Assembly (NCBI GenBank): GCA_947493455.1
Contig: CANLRB010000009.1
Location: 62,001 to 126,000, forward strand
Source: an uncultured Pseudoalteromonas sp.
GTDB taxonomy: Bacteria; Pseudomonadota; Gammaproteobacteria; Enterobacterales; Alteromonadaceae
Length of the DNA: 64,000 bases
Direction: 5' to 3'
The position numbers were made by a program, and so were the translations under genes. The notes below the pieces were generated by a model that worked only from the letters and a program-made list of their open reading frames with translations, was not told where the DNA came from and did no database searches. Positions 55,026-64,000 of the stretch are shown here, in pieces (the stretch's first letter is position 1; the number at the start of each line of letters is the position of its first letter).

Positions 55026-55388
55026 GCAAAGTTATCTTCTAGTTTTATGAGGATATAACAAGTAAAATACAGTTAAAGGCACTTATTTGCAAATAATGTA
55101 GTGCTGCTCAATATTATAGACCAACAGAGTTAGTTAAAGGTAAAAAGTATCAAAAAATTCTCATTCAATAATATTTTTATATCTTGACTATATTTGGAAA
55201 CGACAACAAACAGAATCATCTCTTTCACTTTGCATAATGATGTAACTGTCGTAAACTTCACTCATCATTCTCACTTACCGAGCTAAGGTAATTAGTAGCA
55301 AATAACCCAGCCCGGAAAATCAGATATGTTCTACAACATATGCTTGCTAACATACGCAATCTAACGTATACAAGCCAACATATCCGCG
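55026..55388. other. Intergenic region without a gene
   Basis: 363 bp of AT-rich sequence between two minus-strand genes; it must hold the chemoreceptor promoter. No coding remnant, repeat or clear hairpin noticed. Confidence 0.6.
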
Positions 55389-57257
55389 CTAATGAATAAA
55401 TGACTTTACAGCTGGGTTTTGATCGAGCCAGCGCGCTGTGGCCTGTTGTTCTATGTAGGCTTTCGCTGGCTGTTGTAAATGGCTATCACGTTGCAATAAT
55501 AACAAGGCCGCATCTAACGCTGTATAACGGCTTAATTCAAGTTGCCCTAAATGAAAAGCGCGCTCAGTATATTGCAAGCCCAATTCATCATTTTTTAGTG
55601 CAAATTCAATGTTAGCCTGAGCTAGTTGCTTCACGGAATCTAATTGCCAGTCTTTGACTGTTTCGCGCGCTTTGTCAAAATTGCGTTGCTGAAGATAGTA
55701 ATCTCTTAACCATTCTGCCGCGCCATAAAAGTAAACTCGATATGCCCCATTATATGGCAAATTGACGAGCTGTTCATACACAGCGGCTTTTTTTTGTTGT
55801 GATTGTTCAACCCAGCCAGAGTAATAAAGTATCAAGGCCATGTGCTCATTGCCAACATGATGCAACTGAAGCAACTGCATAGCCAAATCAAGTTGTGCAT
55901 GGGCGAGTTCTACTTCGCCGCTTTTTTGGGCAAAATAGGCTTGAATTGCATTTGCTTCCACTTCAAGAAATGCTTGATTCGCTTTTCTTGCATGGGTCAC
56001 AGCGCGATTTAATTTTGCCATGCCCTCTCTAAATTGTTGCTCGACCATATAACCCCATGACGAACTAATATAAGCCCGCGCTGTCACATGACTCAGCCCT
56101 ATTTGTTCAAATAAACTAATGGCTTTGGCAATACTTTGGCGCGCTAAGGGCCAGTCTTTTGCTTTCATCGCAGCGTCATTTTGTAAGTAAAGTAACAATC
56201 CTTTATCAAGGTTATTGGTAACTTGCGATTGCAGTTCAGCCAGTAGCGCATTAGCCTGAGGTAATTGTTCAAACAATAAATGTGCTTTTAATAGCTGACG
56301 CTTGATATGGTGGTTATTTGGTAATTCATGATTCAGCACAGTGAGCTCAGCAAGCGCACCGTGATCGGTTTTTATTGAAAAGTATTTTGAGCCAACAATT
56401 AGGTTCAGCAATGAAGTGAGTGCTTGTCGCGCTTGTTGCTCAGTTGTTGCGACGATGTGGTCATGCCAATTACGATGTGCCCCTTGCACGTAAAAGCGCA
56501 GCGCGACTCGGTTGTCAAAAGAATATAATTGCGTCGCGACCAATAATTGAGATGGACTGAGCCCTAACTCATTTCTGTGTTTAACTGGTGAATCGATAAC
56601 TTGCTGGGCAGTGATCGACGGTAAAAGTGTACGATTATTCGCTCCACTATTTAATTGAAAAACCTGCTCTGCATTTTGCTCAGCCGTTGGTTGGCCATTT
56701 TGATGATTTAGCTTTTGATGACTCAGCTTTTCATAACTTAGCTCTTTATAACTTAGCAACAGCCAAACACAAACAAAGACCACAAGTAAACCGCCAGCAA
56801 TTGCCAAGATACGTGTGGAAACTATTTTCTCTCTTGATTGCTGTACCAACTTTTCAGTTACGCCAGAGCTTAGAGTGTCTGTGTCTAATTGCGTGTTTTG
56901 TTGACTACTTTGGCTCGTTGAATCATCAACGCTTATGGTTAAATTTTGCGGCTCGTCATCGCTTATCTTGCAAGTAGCGAGCTGCCACTGATAACCCATT
57001 TTAGAAAAGGTTTTAATCGCCGTCGTGCCAAACAGCGATCTGAGTTGGCTAATATTTTGAAATACGACTTGCTCAGTGACGACTCGCTGCGCCCATACCG
57101 TATCGAGAATTTCGTCTTTAGCAATTACCTTATCTTGATTTAATAAAAACAATGCGAGTAGCTTTGCCGCTTTTTCATTAAGCGGCACCACCTCGCCCTC
57201 GCGTGTTAATATTTTTTTATCACAGTCAAACTGATAACCATCAAAGCTAAATTTCAT
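55389..57257 (-). CDS. CadC-like membrane regulator: OmpR-type winged helix, one TM, periplasmic TPRs
   Basis: 622 residues from ATG 57257 (a GTG three codons upstream is possible). Residues ~1-100 are an OmpR/CadC winged helix (LNEKAAKLLALFLLNQDKVIAKDEILDTVWAQRVVTEQVVFQNISQLR). After a polar linker comes one transmembrane helix (ILAIAGGLLVVFVCVWLLLSY) and a long helical periplasmic part with TPR-like units. Just past the helix is a short degenerate repeat (KELSYEKLSHQKLNHQ). Such proteins activate genes directly from the membrane in answer to a periplasmic signal. Confidence 0.85.
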   Translation of the reverse strand: MKFSFDGYQFDCDKKILTREGEVVPLNEKAAKLLALFLLNQDKVIAKDEILDTVWAQRVVTEQVVFQNISQLRSLFGTTAIKTFSKMGYQWQLATCKISDDEPQNLTISVDDSTSQSSQQNTQLDTDTLSSGVTEKLVQQSREKIVSTRILAIAGGLLVVFVCVWLLLSYKELSYEKLSHQKLNHQNGQPTAEQNAEQVFQLNSGANNRTLLPSITAQQVIDSPVKHRNELGLSPSQLLVATQLYSFDNRVALRFYVQGAHRNWHDHIVATTEQQARQALTSLLNLIVGSKYFSIKTDHGALAELTVLNHELPNNHHIKRQLLKAHLLFEQLPQANALLAELQSQVTNNLDKGLLLYLQNDAAMKAKDWPLARQSIAKAISLFEQIGLSHVTARAYISSSWGYMVEQQFREGMAKLNRAVTHARKANQAFLEVEANAIQAYFAQKSGEVELAHAQLDLAMQLLQLHHVGNEHMALILYYSGWVEQSQQKKAAVYEQLVNLPYNGAYRVYFYGAAEWLRDYYLQQRNFDKARETVKDWQLDSVKQLAQANIEFALKNDELGLQYTERAFHLGQLELSRYTALDAALLLLQRDSHLQQPAKAYIEQQATARWLDQNPAVKSFIH

Positions 57258-57396
57258 GCTACACACTATTAATCAATAACCCCGATAGAGTAATGAAATG
57301 CGCTCTCTCGGTAAAGCGCAAAGCGATTTAAAGCTAAGTTAATAAGGTGGATTAAAGCGAACTTGCCAATACAACTTTGGTTTTGACAGGCAAAGA

Positions 57397-57414
57397 ACCC
57401 CTAAAATATGGGGT
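57397..57414 (-). terminator. Hairpin after the 57452 gene
   Basis: ACCCC (57397-57401) with GGGGT (57410-57414), short stem then T-rich sequence on the minus strand. Confidence 0.5.
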
Positions 57415-57451
57415 CCAATTAAAAATGATAACTCTATTGCTTTAGTGCAAT

Positions 57452-59164
57452 TTAAAACACTTTGCCAAAATCGGGATTACTGTTTGCATGGCACTTTTTC
57501 GCGATTTGTGCATTTTTTTGCTCATTTTGCATAATACGATAGTGATTCGCTTGGTCACTATTGGTCTCGGGAATAGCAATAGAGTTGTTGCGTTTTGCTA
57601 AGCTATAACCCGTTAATGGTAAGCTATAAATCTGCTTTAGCTCCTGTTCTAGCTGCGATAAACTTAACCGTTTATTGTGATCACACGAGTTGAAGCCATC
57701 AAGGCATTGGCAAGTCCAAACATCCTGAAAAAAATCAAAGTAACCCTGATATGCAAATAGTGGAACATCTTTCGACACATCCCCCGAGACAGTCGACCCA
57801 GGTCGATAGGTTGAATACGTAATGGATTTAATAATCACATCGTGATCATTTGTAATCACCCAGTCGGTCGCATGGCGCGAGTTTAAAAACAAGTGAACCG
57901 CTTTTGCATGAGGCGTAATATCAAGCGAGACTTCAGGGCTTGAATTACTTGCTCTATCGGAACTCACGTACACTAGTGAAGTGGGTTTAAACGATTTTTT
58001 AGCATCAATATCACGTATTTTCTGCGCTAAGCTCAACGTTGAGCGTGTCACTACCGGCTCTGAGATAAAGGCGTTAAATTCGGTGGTATGCCATTTATTT
58101 AAAAATTCGACTTCAATTAAATAAACCCCCTTGTTCAGGGCAACATTAATTTGCCCACCATGCTTTGAGCGCAGTACCTCCCGCCGGTTTATTAATAACC
58201 TTGCTGATGCGCGCGACAAGTTTAAGGTAAAGCTTTTTACTTCAGGGGTTGTGACAATTAATTCGCCAGCCCAGTACGCACCAAAATTTTGAGAATCAAT
58301 GCCGTAGCCTTGATTGTCATAAAAACTAACAGCAATTTTATCCGTTACATTGTCATGCAAAATAGTTGTCGGACTATTCGCGTTAAAGTATAAAGCACGA
58401 AAGCCTGTTCTAGGTAAACTATCTCTCACATTAAGGCGCTGGCCCCAATCATCATCAACAAGTTTGAATGATTTCAAAGGTCGACCGCTTGGCATAATAT
58501 TCGCTGGATCGCCCTTATCGACCGTAGCGACTCGATGAACACTTTGCCACTCCTTTCGAGAACTGCGACTTGGCACATCTTGGCTATCAAGTTGCCGCGC
58601 AATGGGTAATTCAAACACCTCATCGATTGTGGTATCAATCGTCATTGAGTCGGTATCCCAGCGGGTTGCAACTTTGATTTGCTGATTGTTAATTTCAGCA
58701 TATTTAACATCCGCGTAGGTGCAATCGAGCTTGAACCCGAGATCTGCAACAGCGCGCTCATACTGGCAATATTGTAAATACCCTGAATACTTCACTTTAG
58801 GCAAAGTAGCAATCTCATCGATTTTGTCAGGATACACCTGATGCGCTTTATAATAGGCAACCGTTTTTCTTAAGACCTCACTTGAAACAACACCGGTATT
58901 GATAGCGAAGTTCATACGTAAACTATAACGTTTTTTGTACTTGTTTAATCGTTCATTGAAGAGCGCCACCGATTCAGTGGCTGTTTTAGTTGTTGGAAAT
59001 TCAGCGTGAATTTTTTCAAATTGGCGATAACCTTCGATATAGTCACCTTTATCCCAGTTTACAATTGCCAAATTTAACAGTTTACGTGCTTTACCCTCGT
59101 CGGATTCGTAAAAATAAAAGAGTGAAAATGCGACACAAATAAATAATATAATGCGGGGGCTCAT
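57452..59164 (-). CDS. Large membrane-anchored periplasmic protein, unknown
   Basis: 570 residues. An uncleaved N-terminal helix (RIILFICVAFSLFYFY) anchors it; a TPR-like segment (AIVNWDKGDYIEGYRQFEKI) follows, then a beta-rich middle (~280-420) resembling PA14 or other ligand-binding beta sandwiches (ALYFNANSPTTILHD, NFGAYWAGELIVTTPEVKSF). A late Cys cluster (CQCLDGFNSC) may be disulfide bonded. No family recognised. It lies downstream of a two-component system on the same strand but beyond a terminator. Confidence 0.65.
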   Translation of the reverse strand: MSPRIILFICVAFSLFYFYESDEGKARKLLNLAIVNWDKGDYIEGYRQFEKIHAEFPTTKTATESVALFNERLNKYKKRYSLRMNFAINTGVVSSEVLRKTVAYYKAHQVYPDKIDEIATLPKVKYSGYLQYCQYERAVADLGFKLDCTYADVKYAEINNQQIKVATRWDTDSMTIDTTIDEVFELPIARQLDSQDVPSRSSRKEWQSVHRVATVDKGDPANIMPSGRPLKSFKLVDDDWGQRLNVRDSLPRTGFRALYFNANSPTTILHDNVTDKIAVSFYDNQGYGIDSQNFGAYWAGELIVTTPEVKSFTLNLSRASARLLINRREVLRSKHGGQINVALNKGVYLIEVEFLNKWHTTEFNAFISEPVVTRSTLSLAQKIRDIDAKKSFKPTSLVYVSSDRASNSSPEVSLDITPHAKAVHLFLNSRHATDWVITNDHDVIIKSITYSTYRPGSTVSGDVSKDVPLFAYQGYFDFFQDVWTCQCLDGFNSCDHNKRLSLSQLEQELKQIYSLPLTGYSLAKRNNSIAIPETNSDQANHYRIMQNEQKNAQIAKKCHANSNPDFGKVF

Positions 59165-59273
59165 ATCCTTAGTCCCTGTAGATGAATTCGGGACGGATAC
59201 TAACTAACAACCGATATATAATACAATATACAATTATTGTTTTTTTATGAATATTTCGTTTCAAGCAAAGTAA

Positions 59274-59302
59274 AAGCCCAATATTCAATCAATCTTGGGC
59301 TT
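59274..59302 (-). terminator. Terminator of the two-component operon
   Basis: AAGCCCAA (59274-59281) with TTGGGCTT (59295-59302), downstream of the kinase stop at 59329. Confidence 0.7.
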
Positions 59303-59328
59303 ACAATCGGTTTATCAGTGATATATGA

Positions 59329-60639
59329 CTAGGTTTGCGCCACAATCGGCAAAGTAAAGGTAAATTCGCTGCCATTACCAAGTTCACTATTGACCGTTAA
59401 ATCACCATGATGTGCCAAGGCAATTCGCTTGCACAAAAATAACCCCAAGCCGACACCTTGGCTGCCTCGGTTACTTACATCATTTGCCTGTGTAAAGGGT
59501 TCAAATATTTCGGATAAAAAGTTGTCGTCAATACCAACGCCAAAGTCTCTTACAGTGATTTTTAACTCTTTGCTATCGCATTGGCAATAAACTAATACCG
59601 GACTTAAATTCACTGAGTGTTTAAGCGCATTTTCAATTAAATTGCGCAGCAAAAATTTAAAGCGCCCTAAGTCAATATCAATAACAATTTCAGGAATTGC
59701 GCCTTCAACACTGAGGTTATTAGCTTCATCAAAGCTATTTAAAATATCGTTAAATACATTGGGGAAGAAGTAACTTTCTAAATTGAGCAATTTATGTGAG
59801 TCTCGCAGGCGTTCACTTTCTAATAACTGCTCAACAATGTTATCCATTTTGTTGATTTCGTTAGTTAACTTGCTAACCGTACTGTTATGCGTCTCATCAC
59901 AACTTGTTAATAGTGCCAGTAATACTTTCATTCTGGCCATGGGCGATCTGAGTTCGTGACTCACTGATAACAACAACTCATTTTTTGAGGCAAATAGCTG
60001 CTCTAAATTCTCGGCCATATTGTCTAAGCCATTGGTTAATTTACCTAAATCATTATTTGGGTGAGCTGCAATACGGTAATTGAGATTTCCTTTACTAATT
60101 TGTGTTGCGCTCTCAATTGCCCGGTGAATTGGTTTTAGTTGCGTATTGAGTATTTTATAGCTCACCAGTAAAACAGCCATTACCGCAAGCCACGGCCAAT
60201 ATACCAACCAGTTTGGATACACAATCAAATTAGCAATTTGTGACGTGACCACGATAGTCGTATTGTTCGCGGTGGCGAATATATAATAATGAGTACCTAC
60301 TTTTGTGAAATGCATTTTGCCAATGGCTGTTGCATTACTTAACAGTTCACGTTTTGTTGGTAACTCTGCCCCAGTGCGCCACACTTCAGAGCCGCGATTA
60401 ATTTGAATCGAAACACGGTTTTTTTTAGCTTCCGCGTTTAGCATATTAATATCAATCGGCCCGGCTACAAGTTTTGCCATCATGTCATAGAGTGCGTCTT
60501 GCCGTTGTGACACGATATCTTTTGCTTCATCTTCAGATACAGCAAAACTGCCGAGTACAATTAATACCACCAGCAAAAGAGTTGTGGTGGTGAACAATAA
60601 AAAAAATCGAGAATATAAGTTTAAATGCGGTAATTTCAT
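59329..60639 (-). CDS. Sensor histidine kinase (RstB/CpxA-like)
   Basis: 436 residues. Two transmembrane helices flank a periplasmic sensor of ~110 residues; then HAMP, the dimerisation/phosphoacceptor helix with His in SVSHELRSPMARMK, and an ATPase domain with N box NLIENALKH, G1 DFGVGID and G2 GVGLGLFL. Its start overlaps the stop of the response-regulator gene by 4 bases (ATGA), so the two are coupled. Signal unknown. Confidence 0.92.
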   Translation of the reverse strand: MKLPHLNLYSRFFLLFTTTTLLLVVLIVLGSFAVSEDEAKDIVSQRQDALYDMMAKLVAGPIDINMLNAEAKKNRVSIQINRGSEVWRTGAELPTKRELLSNATAIGKMHFTKVGTHYYIFATANNTTIVVTSQIANLIVYPNWLVYWPWLAVMAVLLVSYKILNTQLKPIHRAIESATQISKGNLNYRIAAHPNNDLGKLTNGLDNMAENLEQLFASKNELLLSVSHELRSPMARMKVLLALLTSCDETHNSTVSKLTNEINKMDNIVEQLLESERLRDSHKLLNLESYFFPNVFNDILNSFDEANNLSVEGAIPEIVIDIDLGRFKFLLRNLIENALKHSVNLSPVLVYCQCDSKELKITVRDFGVGIDDNFLSEIFEPFTQANDVSNRGSQGVGLGLFLCKRIALAHHGDLTVNSELGNGSEFTFTLPIVAQT

Positions 60640-61337
60640 GATGGTGTTGCAACAAAGGTATAACCAATCCCACGGATGGTTTTTATAAAACGAGGTTCAG
60701 AGGGTGAATCGCCGAGTTTTTGTCTTAATCGACTTAATAAAATATCAACGGCGCGGCCGTACAAATCGACTTCAACGCCTTTAAGGGCGCCTGTAATTTG
60801 CTCGCGGTTAAATACCTTGCCCGGGTTTTGGGCCAAAGTTAACAGTAGATGAAACTCCATGCCAGATAGCTTAATTTCAACTTGGTTCACCTTAACCAGT
60901 TGCTGCGCGGGGTAAATTTCAATGCCCGAAAATACAATAGCGTCGTTGGCAGTGGTTTCTGATGCATTTTGACTCCCGTGGCCTCTGCGTAATAAAGCCT
61001 GCACACGCATTAGCAACTCTATGGGTTCAAATGGTTTTGGTAAGTAGTCATCCACACCAAGTTCAAAGCCGTGTACTTTATCTTCAAGGCGTCCGCGCGC
61101 GGTCAACATCAAGATTGGTAGTGCGTGGTTTTGTCTGATCTGTTTGCACAATGTAAAACCATCAATTTTTGGCATCATAACATCTAATAACAACAATGCA
61201 GGCTCTTCTGTTGCAATGAGCTCAAGCCCAACTTCAGGGTCGTTTGCATAGATCAGTTCAAACTGATGCTGATGAAAAAATTCCGCCAAACTCTCGGTTA
61301 ACGTAACGTCGTCATCAATCATTAATATTTTAGTCAT
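60636..61337 (-). CDS. OmpR/PhoB family response regulator
   Basis: 233 residues from ATG 61337; a TTG three codons upstream extends the frame, neither with a good ribosome-binding site. The receiver domain has the acidic pair (DDD in KILMIDDDVTL) and phosphoacceptor Asp in LLLLDVMMPKIDG; the C-terminal winged helix ends DILLSRLRQKLGDSPSEPRFIKTIRGIGYTF. First gene of the operon with the kinase. RstA-like by overall pattern. Confidence 0.92.
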   Translation of the reverse strand: MTKILMIDDDVTLTESLAEFFHQHQFELIYANDPEVGLELIATEEPALLLLDVMMPKIDGFTLCKQIRQNHALPILMLTARGRLEDKVHGFELGVDDYLPKPFEPIELLMRVQALLRRGHGSQNASETTANDAIVFSGIEIYPAQQLVKVNQVEIKLSGMEFHLLLTLAQNPGKVFNREQITGALKGVEVDLYGRAVDILLSRLRQKLGDSPSEPRFIKTIRGIGYTFVATPS

Positions 61338-61482
61338 AACAAGCAACTTGATAATTTATTAATTGTAATAATCCGGCATTAAACAGTGAAAAACAATTTG
61401 CCGCGTTCAATTGTTACACTATGTTACCCAGCAGCCCACCATTTAAACGTAAGATCACTCATAACGAATTAGGAGAGAACTT

Positions 61483-62196
61483 ATGTCAACTCAATTAAAA
61501 ACACTGTATACACCAGCGCGCGCTATCGCAGCACTCATGCTACTACAAATGATACTTGGAATAGCGCTAAACTTTTACTTTTTAAAACCTGTATTAGGCT
61601 ATGATGGCTTAGTGCCAAACGATCAAATTACGCAAATACTGGGCGTAGCAACCTTAGTTGCACTTTTAATTAGCTCAATTAATTTAATGTTTGGCCTCCT
61701 CTTACCAAAGCAGGTAACGACAAATCACAATAAGTTGTTTATGACCCTTATGGCATTTGCCACCGTTGGTATTTCACTTTGTGCTGTTGAATATGCACAG
61801 CTCGCAGAGTATGTCTCTTTTTTAATAAAAACAGCTAACTTAGACGAGATCTCAAGTAACGAAACGCTCGCTTACATAAAGCAAACATTGGCAACTGGAC
61901 GTAACGAAGCCCATTTTTACTCTATTTTTATCTCAAGTGTTAGCTTACTTGTTTTTTATATTTTGCTCTTTAGAAGCGCCTTAGTCGCAAAAGCTCTGTC
62001 AAGTTTTGCACTTTTTGCAGCAATGCTACAACTCATTGCCGTTGGTCATACGTTTTTCGAATCTAGCATACCAAATTTACTGCAACTGCCTTTAGTCATT
62101 ACCCAGCTTGCTGTGCCTATTTATTTACTGGTTGTTGGCTTTAAGGACCCAACATCACGTTCATCTGACAATTTACAATCAATTACTGCACAATAA
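61483..62196 (+). CDS. Multi-pass membrane protein, DUF4386-like
   Basis: 237 residues, six or more hydrophobic helices. The start RAIAALMLLQMILGIALNF and the region SLCAVEYAQLAEYVSFL fit the DUF4386 group of small membrane proteins of unknown function; the assignment is by eye. SD AGGAGAG. It forms an operon with the DUF2306 gene 13 bp downstream. Confidence 0.65.
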   Translation: MSTQLKTLYTPARAIAALMLLQMILGIALNFYFLKPVLGYDGLVPNDQITQILGVATLVALLISSINLMFGLLLPKQVTTNHNKLFMTLMAFATVGISLCAVEYAQLAEYVSFLIKTANLDEISSNETLAYIKQTLATGRNEAHFYSIFISSVSLLVFYILLFRSALVAKALSSFALFAAMLQLIAVGHTFFESSIPNLLQLPLVITQLAVPIYLLVVGFKDPTSRSSDNLQSITAQ

Positions 62197-62208
62197 GGAG
62201 TAAACTCA

Positions 62209-62874
62209 ATGATTTTATTTACATTAATACTTCATATCATCGCAGGCGCGGTAGCACTTTTAGTAGGTTATACAGTTATCTTTATCAAAAAAGGCGGCGT
62301 AGCCCACAAATACCTTGGCCGGACGTATGTTGTTACCATGTTGGCCCTCGGTTTAACAGGCTCCTACATTGCCATTATACGGGACGTGCCGCTGTCTATG
62401 TTAAATGGCCTCGTGCTGTGTTATTTTGTATTGTCGGCGGTGAATATAGTGTGGCAAGGAGCAAATAAAACAAACAATATTGATAAAGCACTGTTTGTAT
62501 TCGTTACACTCATCACCACCGCATTTGCTTGGTATAGTTACAAAACAACCCAAGTTGAAGGTGGCGAGCTAGGCGGTTTTGGCGTACAAGCCTATGTCTT
62601 TTTTGGCAGTATTGTGGCGCTATGTTGTGTTGCTGATTATCGCTATATAAAACGTGGTGGACTATCAGGTCAACGCAAACTCACTCGCCACCTGTGGCGC
62701 ATGTTTTTCCCTTTATTTATGTCGACTGCTGCGTTTTTTCTCGGTCAAGCAAAGCTGTTACCCGAGTCGCTGCAACGAATTGAATTTTTACTCCTGCCGG
62801 TTGCCTTAGTGATTTTAAGTGCAATTTATTGGCTTATTAAAGTCAATAAACAAAAACAACCCGTATTGAATTAA
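62209..62874 (+). CDS. DUF2306 family membrane protein
   Basis: 221 residues, about seven helices. The signature LILHIIAGAVALLVGYTVIF followed by KKGGVAHKYLGRTYVV carries the two conserved histidines of DUF2306, and RKLTRHLWRMFFPLFMSTAAFFLGQ a third. A second DUF2306 protein is at 49367. SD AAGGAG upstream; translated with the preceding membrane protein. Function unknown. Confidence 0.8.
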   Translation: MILFTLILHIIAGAVALLVGYTVIFIKKGGVAHKYLGRTYVVTMLALGLTGSYIAIIRDVPLSMLNGLVLCYFVLSAVNIVWQGANKTNNIDKALFVFVTLITTAFAWYSYKTTQVEGGELGGFGVQAYVFFGSIVALCCVADYRYIKRGGLSGQRKLTRHLWRMFFPLFMSTAAFFLGQAKLLPESLQRIEFLLLPVALVILSAIYWLIKVNKQKQPVLN

Positions 62875-62922
62875 CGAACCTTGGCACTCTCCTATTATTG
62901 CATATAATCTTTACGGCAAATT

Positions 62923-62952
62923 AAGGTTAACGTTTAAACGTTAACCTTTTTT
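62923..62952 (+). terminator. Terminator: 26-bp perfect palindrome with T-run
   Basis: 62923-62948 is a perfect palindrome (arms AAGGTTAACGTTT and AAACGTTAACCTT) running into a T-run to 62952. Its AAGGTTAAC stem resembles the terminators at 6165 and 31911. Confidence 0.9.
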
Positions 62953-63044
62953 CATAAAATCCCATCAATTTTTGTTTTCTTCACAAAGTCACGACAACAA
63001 CAGCAATAAACTCTGTTTATCAACTAACTTTGGAGAGAGTGAAG

Positions 63045-64000
63045 ATGAGAATTCTATTAGTTATAACCATTTTAGTAATAACCAGTTTTAGCGCGTACGC
63101 AAACAACACACCAAACGGCGCACAACAACGAGTTGCTATGGTGATTTCTGGCTACGGCAATACCAACAAAGCGTTAAGTTACGACCAAGAAGAGTTAGCA
63201 CAAAGCTACTTAGTGTTAACGCGTAACGGCTTTGAGGTTGATATTGTGACACCAACAGGCGGGGCCGTGGTAGTAAAAAATAACAAAGATCACCTGCCTT
63301 ATATTCAAGAGTTTAAAAGCACAACTCCTATTCTGACCCAGCTTGCAAATACGCTGTCAGCTAGCGATGCCGCAAAAAAGCAGTATGATGGTTTATTTAT
63401 TGTCGGTGGTGACGGTGCAATGTTCGATTTACCAACACATCCGGGATTACAACAATTCATTAGCCAATTTGTCCACCAACAAAAACCCATTGCCGCAGTG
63501 TGTCATGGCCCAGCAGCATTGGTTAACATCAAATTAGCCGATGGCAGTTACTTTGTTAAAAATAAACGAGTGAATAGCTTTACCAAAATTGAAGACTATG
63601 CATTTAAAAAGGAAAATGTAGAGCTCTATCCATTTATTGTTCAAACCGAGCTTGAAAATAAGGGTGCACTGTTTGAATCAAACAAAGCTATGCTGCCTTA
63701 CGTTGCAATCGACAACAACCTAATTACAGCGCAAAACCCAATGTCAGTTGCAAAAGCAGCGGATGCCCTTGTACTTAAAATGGGTCATGCTCCAAGCGAG
63801 CGCGCGCTATTTAAAGACGAAGCCACGTTTGATTTATTATCAAAGGCATATAGCGAAGGCAACTACCTCATCGATGTTGCGCTGGCTAAAAACCCAAATG
63901 GCTATGATTTAAATTATTTGGCGGTATATGGCTACTATGCTTTTCAGATTGCCGAAACACCAGAACAAAAGAAAGTTGAACTTGCCATGATGCAACAAAT
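63045..64000 (+). CDS. Secreted DJ-1/PfpI-like (type 1 glutamine amidotransferase-like) protein, 3' end outside window
   Basis: At least 318 residues; the frame stays open to the window's end, so the gene is cut. A signal peptide (RILLVITILVITSFSAYA) precedes a class I amidotransferase-like fold: AMVISGYGN, DGLFIVGGDGAMFDLPTHP, and the nucleophile elbow AAVCHGPAAL with Cys. Members include DJ-1, Hsp31-like chaperones/glyoxalases and PfpI. A further helical part beyond residue 230 is extra to the usual DJ-1 length. SD GGAGAG. Confidence 0.88.
   Translation, partial: MRILLVITILVITSFSAYANNTPNGAQQRVAMVISGYGNTNKALSYDQEELAQSYLVLTRNGFEVDIVTPTGGAVVVKNNKDHLPYIQEFKSTTPILTQLANTLSASDAAKKQYDGLFIVGGDGAMFDLPTHPGLQQFISQFVHQQKPIAAVCHGPAALVNIKLADGSYFVKNKRVNSFTKIEDYAFKKENVELYPFIVQTELENKGALFESNKAMLPYVAIDNNLITAQNPMSVAKAADALVLKMGHAPSERALFKDEATFDLLSKAYSEGNYLIDVALAKNPNGYDLNYLAVYGYYAFQIAETPEQKKVELAMMQQ

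Noticed and set aside
1-64000. CRISPR arrays, tRNA or rRNA genes, insertion sequences
   Set aside because: Looked for on both strands; no regularly spaced repeats, cloverleaf patterns, rRNA-like stretches or transposase sequences seen.

Overview
The window reads as chromosomal DNA of an aerobic, heterotrophic marine gammaproteobacterium, most likely of the Alteromonadales/Pseudoalteromonas type. The reasons are AT-rich sequence, many secreted peptidases and lipoproteins, cyclic-di-GMP proteins, an RhlE-type helicase, and repeated LysR/AraC/TetR regulator-transporter pairs. I see no rRNA, tRNA, CRISPR array, insertion sequence or prophage. Both ends cut genes: an S9 peptidase on the left and a DJ-1/PfpI-like protein on the right.

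Layout. 1-5.3 kb: S9 peptidase, a small STAS-like protein, a glutathione transferase with a TTG start, and a two-gene methionine unit (core methionine synthase MesD plus DUF1852/MesX) preceded by a three-unit MetJ-like box. 5.3-13.5 kb: a TSUP exporter, a TetR regulator divergent from an RND adaptor/pump operon with palindromic operators, an NTF2-like/LysR pair, and an AIM24-family protein. 13.5-22 kb: a gene remnant, a DUF2799 lipoprotein, a membrane protein whose start overlaps that of a PQQ sugar dehydrogenase, a solute-binding protein, an S24 repressor, a TPR diguanylate cyclase, a small XRE/membrane-protein operon and an AraC regulator. 22-34 kb: DMT, MFS, TSUP and AbgT transporters, an S41 peptidase, two LysR regulators, an exported methyltransferase, a DUF4350-like secreted protein and an acyltransferase. 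34.6-37.0 kb: a GGDEF-EAL protein broken by one in-frame TGA.

37.1-43.1 kb holds the most unusual structure. Two copies of a roughly 530-bp locus, 5.4 kb apart, each carry a conserved leader, two paralogous glycine-rich hydrophobic peptides of 46-50 residues, a 15-residue lysine-rich peptide, and a terminator whose stem overlaps the last stop codon. In the first peptide 7 of 8 differences between copies are silent, so the protein is under selection. Between the copies lie a universal stress protein, a serine hydrolase and an exported M3 peptidase; a peptide deformylase follows the second copy.

43.9-64 kb: an ECF sigma factor translationally coupled to a membrane protein (probable anti-sigma), a lipoprotein, a matrixin-like protease, a coiled-coil membrane protein, RhlE, two DUF2306 membrane proteins, a membrane AraC regulator, a CHMI-like isomerase, a SUMF1-fold protein lacking the formylglycine-enzyme cysteines, a soluble CZB chemoreceptor, a CadC-like regulator with TPRs, a large anchored protein of unknown function, and an OmpR-type two-component system.

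Most transcription units are one or two genes ending in clear hairpins. Starts were moved from the longest reading frame where a Shine-Dalgarno sequence or signal peptide decided the matter. Family calls come from motifs read by eye; no database search was run.
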